Positions 36,201 through 43,712 of a DNA stretch of 43,718 nt are shown here, piece by piece. Where the stretch lies: NCBI GenBank assembly GCA_937942145.1, contig CALDFV010000101.1, positions 1 to 43,718 on the forward strand, read 5' to 3'. Below the pieces are notes generated by a model that was given only the letters and a program-made list of their open reading frames with translations, had not been told where the DNA came from and searched no databases. Source of the DNA: an uncultured Opitutaceae bacterium. GTDB taxonomy: Bacteria; Verrucomicrobiota; Verrucomicrobiia; Opitutales; Opitutaceae. Every line of letters starts with the position of its first letter. The first letter of the stretch is position 1. Both the position numbers and the translations under genes were made by a program.

Positions 36201-36459
36201 GGCTGCCGCGCGACGTCAGAAATGGATCGACCAAAGCCAATCAGTAAATCTCTTCCTCGCCACGCCAGACATGAAGACCCTGTCCCACATGTACCGTGCC
36301 GCCTGGAAGCACGGCCTCAAGACCACCTACTACCTCCGCACCCTCGGCGCCTCCAACATCGAGAAAGCCACCATCGGAGCTAAGAAAGACCTCCGAGGTG
36401 TAGTAGCCACCTCGCAAGCCAACACCGAAGAACCCGAGGTTTGCGAGAGCTGCCAGTAG
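33259..36459 (+). CDS. nrdA: ribonucleotide reductase large subunit with tandem ATP-cones
   Basis: A 1066-residue class I R1. Two ATP-cone allosteric domains sit at the N-terminus, about residues 42-150 (more degenerate) and 152-245 (IRRNGQVVPWKEQKIEIAVRKAF...VQDMVQEELMRQGHFKVAEHYILYRAQRR), then the ten-stranded barrel. Catalytic residues are present: Cys492 and Cys721 as the reducing pair, Asn704-Leu-Cys706-Thr-Glu708 (NLCTE) at the thiyl site, radical-transfer Tyr1024-Tyr1025, and a C-terminal Cys1062-x-x-Cys1065 (CESC) shuttle. It reduces ribonucleoside diphosphates with NrdB. The cone duplication and length resemble chlamydial NrdA, consistent with shared PVC ancestry. A strong terminator follows. 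Confidence 0.97.
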   Translation: MINPTLEEDIALKRLVSVSREKKLGYNWRAESSDVDESEKSKIHVVTHEGEATFDQNEIMDTIGNALANVLMSKNEKDIFTDKNRDWVQVVAKQVCEKLEAKSASTRETRFGLGELYDVIEHTLVENDAYDVAKCMLMNRQRKIATEQNPGLKTLRLIRRNGQVVPWKEQKIEIAVRKAFLTLEMNSEPSVAVARGITERLEATGQAFVQIEEVQDMVQEELMRQGHFKVAEHYILYRAQRRALREAEALQGVDTPEQNSMVVVKNDDGSTYFWDGVDLKKRIDFAMIGLDLCLSFEEIETELRRSIFDEISEDGLQKTVTLNARTLIEQDADFAKFAARIQLSYIYEEVLGWDIVKDGVRALKKFHQKKFKEYVKYGTKIGRLNDKIKDYNIDELAKSLDPSADLELDYLGVQTLYDRYLIIDKTKGLSNQRRIETPQFFWMRVAMGLFSAEEEKEVKAKALYKLYKSRRFCSSTPTLFNSGTCHSQLSSCYLYYVDDSIEGIMQRGIAENAYLSKWAGGLGGSWTAVRGTGSHISGTNGESQGIVPFLKLHNDLLIAVNQGGKRRGSGCAYLETWHNDLYDFLELRKNTGDDRRRCHDMNTANWIPDLFMKRMEERGEWSFFRSSEAPDLHDAYGKDFEEKYTAYEAKALKGEMWSKTVPAIEVWKLMLRMIFETGHPWITFKDPCNVRSPQDHVGVVHSSNLCTEITLNTSNDETAVCNLGSVVLDQHLDKDGNIDHKKLKETVHTAIRALDNVIDINFYPTEAAKRSNQAHRPIGLGVMGLQNALYIRNIPFASQEAVEFNDEAMEAIAYYAIEASSDLAAERGAYNSYKGSKWDRGLLPQDTLDLLEEERGAVVDVPRGGKLDWTPIRKKIAKHGMRNSNVMAIAPTATISNITGTSPCIEPSYKNLFVKSNLSGEFTILNQHLVRDLKARGLWNTDMLNNLKYFDGELDEIEEIPEDLKLKYKTAFAVDYSWLVLAAARRQKWIDQSQSVNLFLATPDMKTLSHMYRAAWKHGLKTTYYLRTLGASNIEKATIGAKKDLRGVVATSQANTEEPEVCESCQ

Positions 36460-36488
36460 GATACGCTTCAAATCAACTCAATTTCACC

Positions 36489-36521
36489 AAAGTCCCGTTT
36501 CGAATGAAGCGGGACTTTTTT
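36489..36521 (+). terminator. intrinsic terminator after nrdA
   Basis: AAAGTCCCG (36489-36497) pairs with CGGGACTTT (36510-36518); the interior TTTC...GAAG extends the stem to about 13 bp with a GAAT loop, and a six-T tract ends at 36521. It is a clear rho-independent terminator for the nrdBA transcript, 30 bp beyond the nrdA stop. Confidence 0.88.
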
Positions 36522-36816
36522 GCGATCACAGTTCATTGGCAAACGAATCAAGGCAGTCGTCGAAAGAATCACTTTCAGCGACTTCGCCATATGCCACAAA
36601 ACCGAAAAACGCTAACCAGCCGAACGTGGCCCTAAAAACAGCTCTTCCGCGCCTTCTCATTATTGTGTTCCAATGCACATAGCCAAAATCCGACAAGCTA
36701 CACAATCGAATTTCCTTCCACCGAAGAATCGACTCGGATTTCTCGAAAAAGACCAAGACAAAAAAATCGGAGTATTAAATATCTAATTTTCTAATACTTG
36801 ATTAATTCAAAAGGTC
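36522..36816. other. intergenic region between convergent nrdA and DUF4112 genes
   Basis: Together with the nrdA trailer this makes about 360 bp without a supported gene. A minus-strand frame at 36526-36756 would need a TTG start, has no ribosome-binding site and matches nothing recognised. The right end holds the terminator of the minus-strand operon (next entry). Confidence 0.5.
36760..36798 (-). terminator. probable terminator for the DUF4112 gene
   Basis: AGTATTA (36771-36777) and TAATACT (36792-36798) form a perfect 7-bp stem with a 14-base loop. On the minus strand it is followed by CCGA and seven T (plus A-run 36760-36766). The stem is A/U-rich, so efficiency is uncertain, but placement just past the stop of the DUF4112 gene fits. 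Confidence 0.5.
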
Positions 36817-37200
36817 TCAGACTTCCCCTTTCTTACCTTCCAGTGCATCAATCAGCAGCTTAGCGTTTCGAATGTTTGCCTTGAATACGACATCGAGAAT
36901 ATCGCCTAGCAGCGGCACCGCGCCAACGAGCATATCGATTAGCTGATTAAGAATGATCTTAACCGCCAAGGCCCAACCTAGGTTGAACTGGTACACGACT
37001 GAAAGATAATAGAAAAGCGGTGTCGCCGTAATCACGTCGCCTACACCCGGCAGCAATCCAACGATACTGTCCCAGCCGATTCGAATCCGGGTACCGGGAA
37101 TGGGAAATGCGGCATCGAGAAGATTCGCGATTCGATTAAGTCTCTGAATAGTATCCTCAATCTCCGGATTCACTTTGGTTTTTCCTAGGTCACTCACCAT
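36817..37200 (-). CDS. DUF4112 membrane protein
   Basis: About 127 residues. The core IRIGWDSIVGLLPGVGDVITATPLFYYLSVVYQ and LVGAVPLLGDILDVVFKANIRNAKLL is the DUF4112 signature, with two Gly-Asp turns (LLPGVGD, VPLLGD) between hydrophobic helices. The function of this family is unknown, though it is membrane-associated. The ATG at 37200 overlaps the end of the kinase gene by 11 bp, so it is translationally coupled with it; a GTG at 37209 is an alternative giving three more residues. Confidence 0.85.
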   Translation of the reverse strand: MVSDLGKTKVNPEIEDTIQRLNRIANLLDAAFPIPGTRIRIGWDSIVGLLPGVGDVITATPLFYYLSVVYQFNLGWALAVKIILNQLIDMLVGAVPLLGDILDVVFKANIRNAKLLIDALEGKKGEV

Positions 37201-38296
37201 CAAGCACACGCCGGAGTATCGACTCTCGAACTTCGATACTCTCGCAAAGTTTCATCTGCACCCGGGCTCGGTTCAGATTCTGAGAACGGTAACTAGTTTT
37301 AAAATACACATCTCCAGCCAGATAATCCGCAAAGAATCGTAGCCCTAGTTCTAATGCAATAAGACGTATTGAATCGTAAAGGTACTTCCGGTCCGCATCC
37401 GTCAGAAACTTGTCTGCCTGTTTCAAGTAGCCTTTCACCAGCGCTTGGAAAAGATCGGTGTCTACGAAAACCTCATTTAAATCCCGAGCCTCCTCGCCTG
37501 CGGGATTGCAGACAGAACGTACACAGTCGCCAAAATCGTACTGTATCAGACCGGGTTTTACCGTATCCAAATCGACGATCGCCGTACCCTTTCCCGTAAT
37601 ATCGTCAATCATTATATTAGATATCTTAGGATCTCCATGAATGGGACGGTGATGCAACTCGCCCCGCTCAACCGCGTCTTCTAGCTTCGAGGCGAACACT
37701 CGTCGGTCCTCGACGAACTCCGCTATACGGCGGGCTTCAGAGGACGCTGCCAGCCGCTGCTGAGCCTCGTCTTTTTCAATTACCTTATCAAACCGTTTCA
37801 AATACTGAGGCGTTACATGGAAGCCCGGCAAGGTATCCTCAAGTTGACCCGCTGGAAAATCCGCAATTACACTTTGAAAATGTCCCAACACATATCCGGC
37901 TTCGTGGGCATGCTCAGGATTCAGGACTTTTTCATGGGAGGTCGCCGAAGCAATCATCGACAGGGCTCTCCAGTAATTGCCATCGGCGTCCAGATGATAG
38001 TCCGAACCGTCTCGAGTTTGGATCACCCGAGGTAGTTGCCAGATTCGTTTCGAATTCTCGGACTGCGCCTCCAATTTATCGTGAGCGTAGTCAGTAATAG
38101 CCTTGACGTTCGACATTACCAAGTCAGGTCTCGGAAACACCGCTTGACTTATTCGTTGCAATACAAATTGGTTTTCTGAATACGTTGTTCGTTTTATGAC
38201 TCGGTAAGTATCGTTGACGTTTCCCGTATCGATATTTAAAACGGTGACGACCTGACCAGGGGCATTGAAGTGAGAGGCAATAGCTTCGGGATTCAT
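37190..38296 (-). CDS. NahK-like aminoglycoside phosphotransferase-family sugar kinase
   Basis: A 368-residue kinase of the APH/choline-kinase superfamily. It has a nucleotide-side N-terminal lobe (INIDTGNVNDTYRVIKR, FVLQRISQAVF) and a catalytic loop HGDPKISNIMID (His220, Asp222, Asn227), followed by the metal-binding VDLDTVKPGLIQYDFGD (Asp242/Asp244). The wording DLDTVxPGLxxYDFGDCVR and VNDTY closely recalls N-acetylhexosamine 1-kinase (NahK), which phosphorylates GlcNAc/GalNAc at C1. So a sugar or amino-sugar substrate is likely, not an antibiotic. The gene shares an overlapping end with the DUF4112 gene and has a TGTATACA motif 123 bp upstream of its start. Confidence 0.85.
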   Translation of the reverse strand: MNPEAIASHFNAPGQVVTVLNIDTGNVNDTYRVIKRTTYSENQFVLQRISQAVFPRPDLVMSNVKAITDYAHDKLEAQSENSKRIWQLPRVIQTRDGSDYHLDADGNYWRALSMIASATSHEKVLNPEHAHEAGYVLGHFQSVIADFPAGQLEDTLPGFHVTPQYLKRFDKVIEKDEAQQRLAASSEARRIAEFVEDRRVFASKLEDAVERGELHHRPIHGDPKISNIMIDDITGKGTAIVDLDTVKPGLIQYDFGDCVRSVCNPAGEEARDLNEVFVDTDLFQALVKGYLKQADKFLTDADRKYLYDSIRLIALELGLRFFADYLAGDVYFKTSYRSQNLNRARVQMKLCESIEVRESILRRVLDGE

Positions 38297-38418
38297 TCAA
38301 TTACGGGTGTTCGATGTATACGATTGTTTAAGAGAGTGTCTACTCGTTCAGAAAGGAAATTGTTGTTCGCCAGAAGGACCTGTTGCGATACCCCTTCTGA
38401 CTTATTGGAAAATCTCGG

Positions 38419-38426
38419 TGTATACA
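38419..38426. promoter_or_regulatory. TGTATACA palindrome, candidate operator
   Basis: An eight-base palindrome TGTATACA 123 bp before the kinase start. The plus-strand sequence nearby, CCCCTTCTGACTTATTGGA (38390-38409), precedes it by nine bases; a similar pair (CCCCTCTTCCTTATTGGA then TGTATACA) lies upstream of the BNR-repeat protein gene. The shared composite suggests common regulation by an unknown repressor. Confidence 0.35.
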
Positions 38427-38528
38427 AAAAGGGTCAACATTCATTTTTAACTACAAACCCACAACGAATCAGCCAATTAGGCATTGGCTCATTAATCTCT
38501 GACTTACTGGACAGTCTCTTAGGTAACT

Positions 38529-39344
38529 TCAAATCGCATCGCTATTCGGTAGCGGGTCCTCTCCGCCTCTGAGGCCGGCCGCTTTCCGAATCGCTTTCAG
38601 ATCTAGACTCAAGTGCTTTTGAAAAAGAAGAATGTCCGCACTATGGATCAGCATGTTGGCGCCGTTCTCGAGAAAACAGACCTGCTGTTTGGGCTCTCCC
38701 CAAAAGTGTATACCGGCACCGATTCCCGCTGCTCGCGCTTTGCGAAACACCGTTGAGCAGGCCTCGATAAAGTCTGGGTGCGCATACTGTTCGGGCACGC
38801 CTAGATTGCTCGAAAGATCGTGAGGCCCGATCAGTAACCCGTCCAGATCCGGAACAGCTAGAATATCGTCCAGCGCCTCAATCGCCGGAACGCTCTCGAT
38901 ATTGATAATCAACAGTCGCTCCTTGGCGCCCATATTCATGAATCGTTCGAGATCTGGCTCCACTACCTCGCCCGCCAGAATTCCGTCGAGCTTCCGTCCT
39001 TTAATAGGACGCTTTTTCACCGCTCCTCTAAGCGCTTGAACCTGGTCTACAGTCTCCACGTACGGAGCCACCACGCCCGCCGCGCCCCCGTCGAGCGCCA
39101 TGGTCGCGGCGAATGGATCTGGAGCAGGGATTCGCACGATCGGCGGCAAGCCAATCGCCGCGTAGGCCTGACACATCCAGCTCAGCTCCGATCGATCGAG
39201 TGCGATGTGTTCCGTATCTATGAATACAAAGTCCAAACCACATCCTCGAATAACATCGAGCCACCGGGGCGACGAAGACACAATCAGCGTACCGAATACC
39301 GGTTCCCGGCCACGCAGGCGTTGTCGCAATTCGCTAGAGGTCAT
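38529..39344 (-). CDS. HpcH/HpaI-family aldolase
   Basis: A 271-residue class II pyruvate aldolase of the HpaI family, splitting a 2-oxo acid (often 2-keto-3-deoxy sugar acids or 4-hydroxy-2-oxoheptanedioate) into pyruvate and an aldehyde. Evidence: REPVFGTLIVSSSPRW with the conserved start, FVFIDTEHIALDRSEL, GAAGVVAPYVETVDQVQALRGAVK, the metal-ligand IINIESVPAIEALDDI, and GLLIGPHDLSSNLGVPEQYAHPDF. The ATG at 39344 overlaps the TGA of the BNR-repeat gene (ATGA), so the two are translated together. The gene context suggests sugar-acid breakdown; the exact substrate is unknown. Confidence 0.92.
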   Translation of the reverse strand: MTSSELRQRLRGREPVFGTLIVSSSPRWLDVIRGCGLDFVFIDTEHIALDRSELSWMCQAYAAIGLPPIVRIPAPDPFAATMALDGGAAGVVAPYVETVDQVQALRGAVKKRPIKGRKLDGILAGEVVEPDLERFMNMGAKERLLIINIESVPAIEALDDILAVPDLDGLLIGPHDLSSNLGVPEQYAHPDFIEACSTVFRKARAAGIGAGIHFWGEPKQQVCFLENGANMLIHSADILLFQKHLSLDLKAIRKAAGLRGGEDPLPNSDAI

Positions 39345-40516
39345 TTTTCGAGTTTCAATTTGCCAAACAGAATTTGCGTGCGGGAACGTGTATCCGTCCC
39401 GCTATCCCAAACCGCCCGATAGTCTCCTGGAGCGATCTCAAAGAGCGTCGGATATGAGTTCTTGACCCCAGCATGAAAGAACGTCTTTTGCTCGCTCCAT
39501 TCGCCGCCGTCTACCTTAGTTTTGTATCGCAAAGAAGTGCGGCCTCCGTTGGGAAAGCCTGGCCAACTTAGGTCGCGCTGTGCCGGTCCGTCGCTGTACA
39601 CGTAGATATGCGTCCCGTCAGCGCCTCTTGAAAAATGTCCCTTGGATTTGGCATTGTGTAAATGCGGTTCCGGCACGGCTACACTCCATGTGTGCCCGCC
39701 ATCGCGGCTGATGCTAGAATAGGCGCGGGGAGGATCCGTCGTCAGATTCGTCTCGTCGTAATTCGCCGTACGCATAACGATTTTCAAGGCGTCGCTGCCC
39801 CACGTAGCAATATTTCCCTCGTGCAGGAACACCCGTGTTTTGTCTGGCTGAGGGATGAAGGCTTCCAATTCCCATTCCAATAGACTGCTACTGCTGAGGA
39901 CGAAGTGATCCCGACTGCCACGAGGATCCGAGCCCAAGGTATTGCGGTGGGCCGGAAGCAAGTACCGTTTCTTATCATCGATGGTTGTCTCTACTATCGT
40001 GGCGTTTGTAATGAGCGGGCCCGCGTAGTGCATGGCCAACTCTACGGGCGTCCAGGAGTAGCCGCCATCCGCTGTGAAGGCCGCAACGAGATAAGACTCT
40101 TCGCTGTTCTCTTGCTTGATCGAGCAGCGCATGGCGAAGCACCACACGACATTTTGGTCGCTCGGTTTGAAAAGAACCGGATTCGCATAAGCGAACTGAA
40201 TTTCTCCCGCCTTCTGATTGTGATCAAAAATGGCAATCGGCTCCTCCCAAGTGTCCCCATCGTTGCGGGAAACTGTAGCGAAGATATCGCCCATGTCCTT
40301 CTTTCCATTGGTCATCGCGCCAAATGCGACAATGAGATGCCTATTCTTCCACTGTGTTATGAAGGGCTGCCAGACCCGCCACGAATCCGGATGCAGCTCC
40401 ACATGCCGCAAAACGCGAACATCGGTCACGGCTCCTTCGTAGTTCGAAAGGTCAGCCTCTCCGTATGTAGCCGTGAGTAGAATCCAGGCTGAAAAGGTTA
40501 AAAGGGGTATTTTCAT
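39341..40516 (-). CDS. secreted BNR/sialidase-superfamily protein
   Basis: A 391-residue protein with a signal peptide (MKIPLLTFSAWILLTATYGEA) and a six-bladed sialidase-like beta-propeller. Asp-box repeats are visible: SRNDGDTWEEP, TADGGYSWTPVE and SRDGGHTWSVAVPE. However, the usual FRIP arginine motif near the start is not obvious (RVWQPFITQWKNRHLIVAF), so true sialidase chemistry is doubtful; it may act on another sugar or simply bind one. It is transcribed before the HpaI aldolase with an ATGA overlap. A TGTATACA motif lies 97 bp upstream. Confidence 0.82.
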   Translation of the reverse strand: MKIPLLTFSAWILLTATYGEADLSNYEGAVTDVRVLRHVELHPDSWRVWQPFITQWKNRHLIVAFGAMTNGKKDMGDIFATVSRNDGDTWEEPIAIFDHNQKAGEIQFAYANPVLFKPSDQNVVWCFAMRCSIKQENSEESYLVAAFTADGGYSWTPVELAMHYAGPLITNATIVETTIDDKKRYLLPAHRNTLGSDPRGSRDHFVLSSSSLLEWELEAFIPQPDKTRVFLHEGNIATWGSDALKIVMRTANYDETNLTTDPPRAYSSISRDGGHTWSVAVPEPHLHNAKSKGHFSRGADGTHIYVYSDGPAQRDLSWPGFPNGGRTSLRYKTKVDGGEWSEQKTFFHAGVKNSYPTLFEIAPGDYRAVWDSGTDTRSRTQILFGKLKLEK

Positions 40517-40612
40517 AACTCGTAAAAGTGTTAAGCGATCGCGCTATTTAGTGCGACTCTTTTCGATCTAGACTTCTTGATCAGTCCGATCCCCTCTTCC
40601 TTATTGGATTTT

Positions 40613-40620
40613 TGTATACA
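40613..40620. promoter_or_regulatory. TGTATACA palindrome, candidate operator
   Basis: Same octamer as at 38419, here 97 bp upstream of the BNR-repeat protein start and four bases beyond CCCCTCTTCCTTATTGGA. The paired elements and similar placement near genes of the same probable pathway suggest a shared binding site. Confidence 0.35.
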
Positions 40621-40840
40621 GCAAAGAGCCTTAAGGGCCTCCCAGGTTCGGCCCGACCAAGCGTCAACCGATTGATGACTTTCTGGTTAGACCAGCGAGT
40701 CATTCATTTCCCGTAAAACGTTCGAATGCCGTCAATCCGATTCCACTCTCCAGAACCCTCAAACGCCAATACTGAGCAATCTGAGAATCACTGTGAGAGT
40801 GCCTAAATAGTCCAATATCTGGGTCACATAGGTAGAGACC

Positions 40841-40907
40841 GACTACCAGACGGTCCGCAATGCCGAGGAAAACACTCTACTGACGCGTCTCGCCGGACCG
40901 TCGAGTC
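40841..40907. repeat. imperfect long hairpin
   Basis: GACGGTCCG (40849-40857) and CGGACCGTC (40894-40902) form a perfect 9-bp stem; GACT (40841-40844) and AGTC (40904-40907) may extend it after a bulge, and CGAG/CTCG may close an inner stem. The loop is 36 bases. No U-tract follows, so it is not an intrinsic terminator; it may be a structured RNA or DNA element. Confidence 0.45.
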
Positions 40908-41074
40908 CTACCTTGAGCGACTTATTGGACGCTCTCTAAAACGCTCCCATTCGAATGGTAAAATAATCGTCGAACAGTCGGGACAAACGACGTTTCCACC
41001 TCAGATACGCTCATCTCAGCCCAATCTGCCCCGAATCGCTTTGTACCGATCAATAAATTCCGTATATACTTTTC

Positions 41075-43021
41075 ATGAAAGCGTTCCCCTATGAACCCAT
41101 TCTGACAGGCTGCCTCGCGTTATTCAGTTCCCTCGACTGGACGGTCTCTTCTGTCGCCTCGGACATCGAACCGGAATGGTCAACCCAACTGGAGTCCGAT
41201 GTCAAATGGGTGGAATCGACTCCCTTTGGGGATCTGATGGTGGCCACGAACAATGGGCTTATCGGTGTGGACCCCGAATCTGGTAAGTCAATCTGGCAGT
41301 GGGACGATCGCACCTCCATCGCCAGCGGCCGCCCCAGCAGTATTCCGGGCTCGCCCTTTTGTCGCATCGACCTTCCCAATGGAATAAAAATTCTGGACCC
41401 ATCTACGGGCAAAGTCGTTTTCGACTCCGTTGACGCAGGGATCTATACACTGGAAGAGACCCACTTTCTTTATGACCAGAATGCTATGATCGCTGTGGGA
41501 AACGCGAGCATCGGGCGCAACCGTACGATCGCCTTTATCGACATGGAGTCCGCTCAAGCAAAATGGTCGCTCAAAGCGGACGCTGGTCGTATCCTAGGCG
41601 TGGAGAGCATCGGAGGCGATCGAACGCTTGTGGTATCGCTCTTCGAGATTCGCTGCTTTGAGTCAGCTTCCGGTCGCCTTCTCTGGACAAAGCCGACCAC
41701 TCCCGAAGCAGGTCAGCTTACCGGAGCGTTCGGCGGTTTCATGAAAGCGCTTGCGGAAACGGCCATCCAGGATACGGAAATACACGTCGATTTCTACAGC
41801 TCAGGCGATCGCTTCTACATCGGGCACGGGGATGACGCTCAGAGCACGTCAACTTACATAGCCTATGACTCGGTGACCGGCTCCCAGCTCTGGCAGTCCG
41901 ATCTCCGTTCCTATGTGGGCGACTTGCTTTTCACCCCAAATGGCATCGTCATCCTTCCCCGCGTATCCAATAGTCCTACACGCATAATCGGTGGCTATCG
42001 AGTCAATTTGCTCGACCCTGCCACGGGGAAGGGACACTGGGGTAAAAACGGTAACGGGCTCGCCTTGAAAGGCGGCGTCAGCAACTACTTTGCGGTGGAC
42101 GATCAGATAGTCATTTCAACGGACGCCGGCAAGAGCGTATTAGTCTACCTCCTGGACTTAAAAACCGGAAGCCTCATCCATGCCAAACCCGCCAAACTCA
42201 ATGGAAATCTGCAAGCCCTGTACCCCTGCCCCGCTGGCATCATCTGCATAGGTGATAGTGAGACGAATCTTTACGACCACAAAAAAGGTGAATTCGTTTG
42301 GAAAAAACCAATACGAACGACACCTCAATTGACCGACGTTCGAGAGGGCAAATTCTTCGCCTTTGATCTCAAGGCGGATACCCTGCATCAACTCGACCTG
42401 AGCAACGGTTCCCTAAAAACGCTCGGCCGCCTGGAAGCCAAATTCGGTGGGAAGGAACGCCCGAGCAGTCTAGAAGCTCGCGACTCTGGTCTACTGCTTA
42501 CGTCATCACAAAACCTCTCGCTAATCGACTATAGCGGATCGACTTTGTTTCACGAATACTATCCCGCTCCCACACGATCCGCACTGGTAAAGACCCTCTA
42601 TCTCGCCCAAGGAATACGCGCCTCCGTAATCGCCGCTCAGTCCTACTATATCACCGGAGCGGTTGCCGGAGCGTCACTCACTCCCGAATTCCAGGAGGCT
42701 GACCCAGTTGCCAAGGCGATCGTCGGCGGCATGGGCGCCGCGTACGGAGACCTTGCCGTTCAAGCCCACGGGGACGCTGCCGAATCCTTCCGCAGAGCCC
42801 AGCAACGCTTTAAAGCCACCCAAGAGCTGAACGACTCTTTACTCATCCTCGTAAAAGAGGAAGGCGGAACTGCCCTACTGAAAATTGGTAAAGATAGCGG
42901 TAGATCTCAGCAGCGGGTTGATCTCGGAAAAGACAAGCAACCAAAGTACACGATCGACGCTCTGGAGAACCGGCTCTACCTCCAGCAAAGCAATCAAACC
43001 GTCGCCGGATATAGCATGTAG
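41075..43021 (+). CDS. PQQ-like beta-propeller protein
   Basis: A 648-residue exported protein with a likely signal region (residues 1-29, GCLALFSSLDWTVSSVAS). The remainder is built of PQQ-like propeller blades; blades show the pattern LIGVDPESGKSIWQW, IKILDPSTGKVVF, IAFIDMESAQAKWSL, RCFESASGRLLWTK, YIAYDSVTGSQLWQ, NLLDPATGKGHWGK and LLDLKTGSLIHAK. The C-terminal 150 residues (YLAQGIRASVIAAQSYYITGAVAG, then a helical stretch) are less clear. Whether it binds PQQ or is only a propeller scaffold (like BamB) cannot be decided; no quinoprotein dehydrogenase catalytic motif is visible. Confidence 0.8.
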   Translation: MKAFPYEPILTGCLALFSSLDWTVSSVASDIEPEWSTQLESDVKWVESTPFGDLMVATNNGLIGVDPESGKSIWQWDDRTSIASGRPSSIPGSPFCRIDLPNGIKILDPSTGKVVFDSVDAGIYTLEETHFLYDQNAMIAVGNASIGRNRTIAFIDMESAQAKWSLKADAGRILGVESIGGDRTLVVSLFEIRCFESASGRLLWTKPTTPEAGQLTGAFGGFMKALAETAIQDTEIHVDFYSSGDRFYIGHGDDAQSTSTYIAYDSVTGSQLWQSDLRSYVGDLLFTPNGIVILPRVSNSPTRIIGGYRVNLLDPATGKGHWGKNGNGLALKGGVSNYFAVDDQIVISTDAGKSVLVYLLDLKTGSLIHAKPAKLNGNLQALYPCPAGIICIGDSETNLYDHKKGEFVWKKPIRTTPQLTDVREGKFFAFDLKADTLHQLDLSNGSLKTLGRLEAKFGGKERPSSLEARDSGLLLTSSQNLSLIDYSGSTLFHEYYPAPTRSALVKTLYLAQGIRASVIAAQSYYITGAVAGASLTPEFQEADPVAKAIVGGMGAAYGDLAVQAHGDAAESFRRAQQRFKATQELNDSLLILVKEEGGTALLKIGKDSGRSQQRVDLGKDKQPKYTIDALENRLYLQQSNQTVAGYSM

Positions 43022-43211
43022 ATCTCCTAGGCAATCAGGGGATTCACCCAATGAGTCATTGCCCTAAGAGTGCGTGAGCAATGATTCTTGGTTAAAACGC
43101 CGTATTTGCGCTCAATTCAATAGTATTCGTGCTAGTTTGCTAGCAAGTATCCGATTCTCCTTTACGTCGTTTAGATTTACGTGGCCCAAGTCAATTTCAA
43201 CCCATCTTAAT

Positions 43212-43712
43212 ATGAAAACATTAGCTAGTTTGATTGCCATTTTTACAGTTGCCACCCAGTCTCTTTTTTCTGGAGTCGATCTAGATATCGAATTACAGTT
43301 CGCTATAGGGACAAGGATCGAATCGCATGAGCACATTGTCCAATCAAGAAAAGGCCCTCCACCTTGGGCGCCCGCTCATGGTCATCGTGCCAAAGGAAAA
43401 TTTCACTATTATCCCACCCATCAAGTCTATAGAAATGCGAATACTGGCGCTTGGATTTTCTACCGTGACGGACGTTGGCAAGCGGGAGTGAACTTGCCTA
43501 GCACGATTCGAATCGGGACAGATTCGAAATTTGTCTCTCTAGAAATGAATTCGGAATTGCCCTACCTCCACCACGAGGAAATGGTGAGAACTTATCCAGC
43601 GTCGATTACTCGCGTAACCGTGAGCCATTTCGAACATAAATCCACTCCCGTAAGCAGGGGTCATGGGAATTCGAAAGGGAATCCAAGCAAGGGCAAAGGG
43701 AAGAAAAAGTAG
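43212..43712 (+). CDS. small secreted protein with aromatic domain and basic tail
   Basis: About 166 residues from ATG at 43212, where a signal peptide begins (MKTLASLIAIFTVATQSLFSG); an upstream ATG at 43074 would mask it. The central domain PPPWAPAHGHRAKGKFHYYPTHQVYRNANTGAWIFYRDGRWQAGVNLPSTI is rich in Tyr/Trp and matches small exported proteins of unknown role in Verrucomicrobia and Bacteroidetes that share the YYPxxxVY...YFYxxGxWxxxxxLP wording. The C-terminus is Gly/Lys-rich and basic (GHGNSKGNPSKGKGKKK). No ribosome-binding site is obvious. It may bind to cell-envelope or nucleic-acid polymers, which is speculation. Confidence 0.75.
   Translation: MKTLASLIAIFTVATQSLFSGVDLDIELQFAIGTRIESHEHIVQSRKGPPPWAPAHGHRAKGKFHYYPTHQVYRNANTGAWIFYRDGRWQAGVNLPSTIRIGTDSKFVSLEMNSELPYLHHEEMVRTYPASITRVTVSHFEHKSTPVSRGHGNSKGNPSKGKGKKK

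Larger units (their letters stand above)
40517..41074. other. long intergenic region with inverted repeats
   Basis: About 560 bp between the divergent BNR-protein and PQQ-like genes, with no gene. It includes a TGTATACA motif (40613), the GCCTTAAGGGC mini-palindrome near 40630, a CTTATTGGACGCTCTC segment (40919-40934) similar to CTTACTGGACAGTCTC (38502-38517), and a long imperfect hairpin (next entry). Both neighbours' promoters must lie here. I see no good -35/-10 pair for the plus-strand gene. Confidence 0.55.

Noticed and set aside
33292-36240. Two long antisense open frames inside nrdA (550 and 409 codons)
   Set aside because: They mirror the codon pattern of nrdA, lack ribosome-binding sites and show no family motifs; nrdA itself has all catalytic residues.
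36526-36756. 76-codon minus-strand frame after nrdA
   Set aside because: Requires a TTG start without ribosome-binding site and has no recognised motif.
38706-38716. Further GTATAC words, for example inside the aldolase gene and nadB
   Set aside because: These are hexamers in coding sequence, expected by chance; only the intergenic TGTATACA octamers with the shared flanking word were kept.
43029-43065. AGGCAAT...ATTGCC inverted repeat after the PQQ-like gene
   Set aside because: Six-bp stem with no U-tract; too weak to call a terminator.
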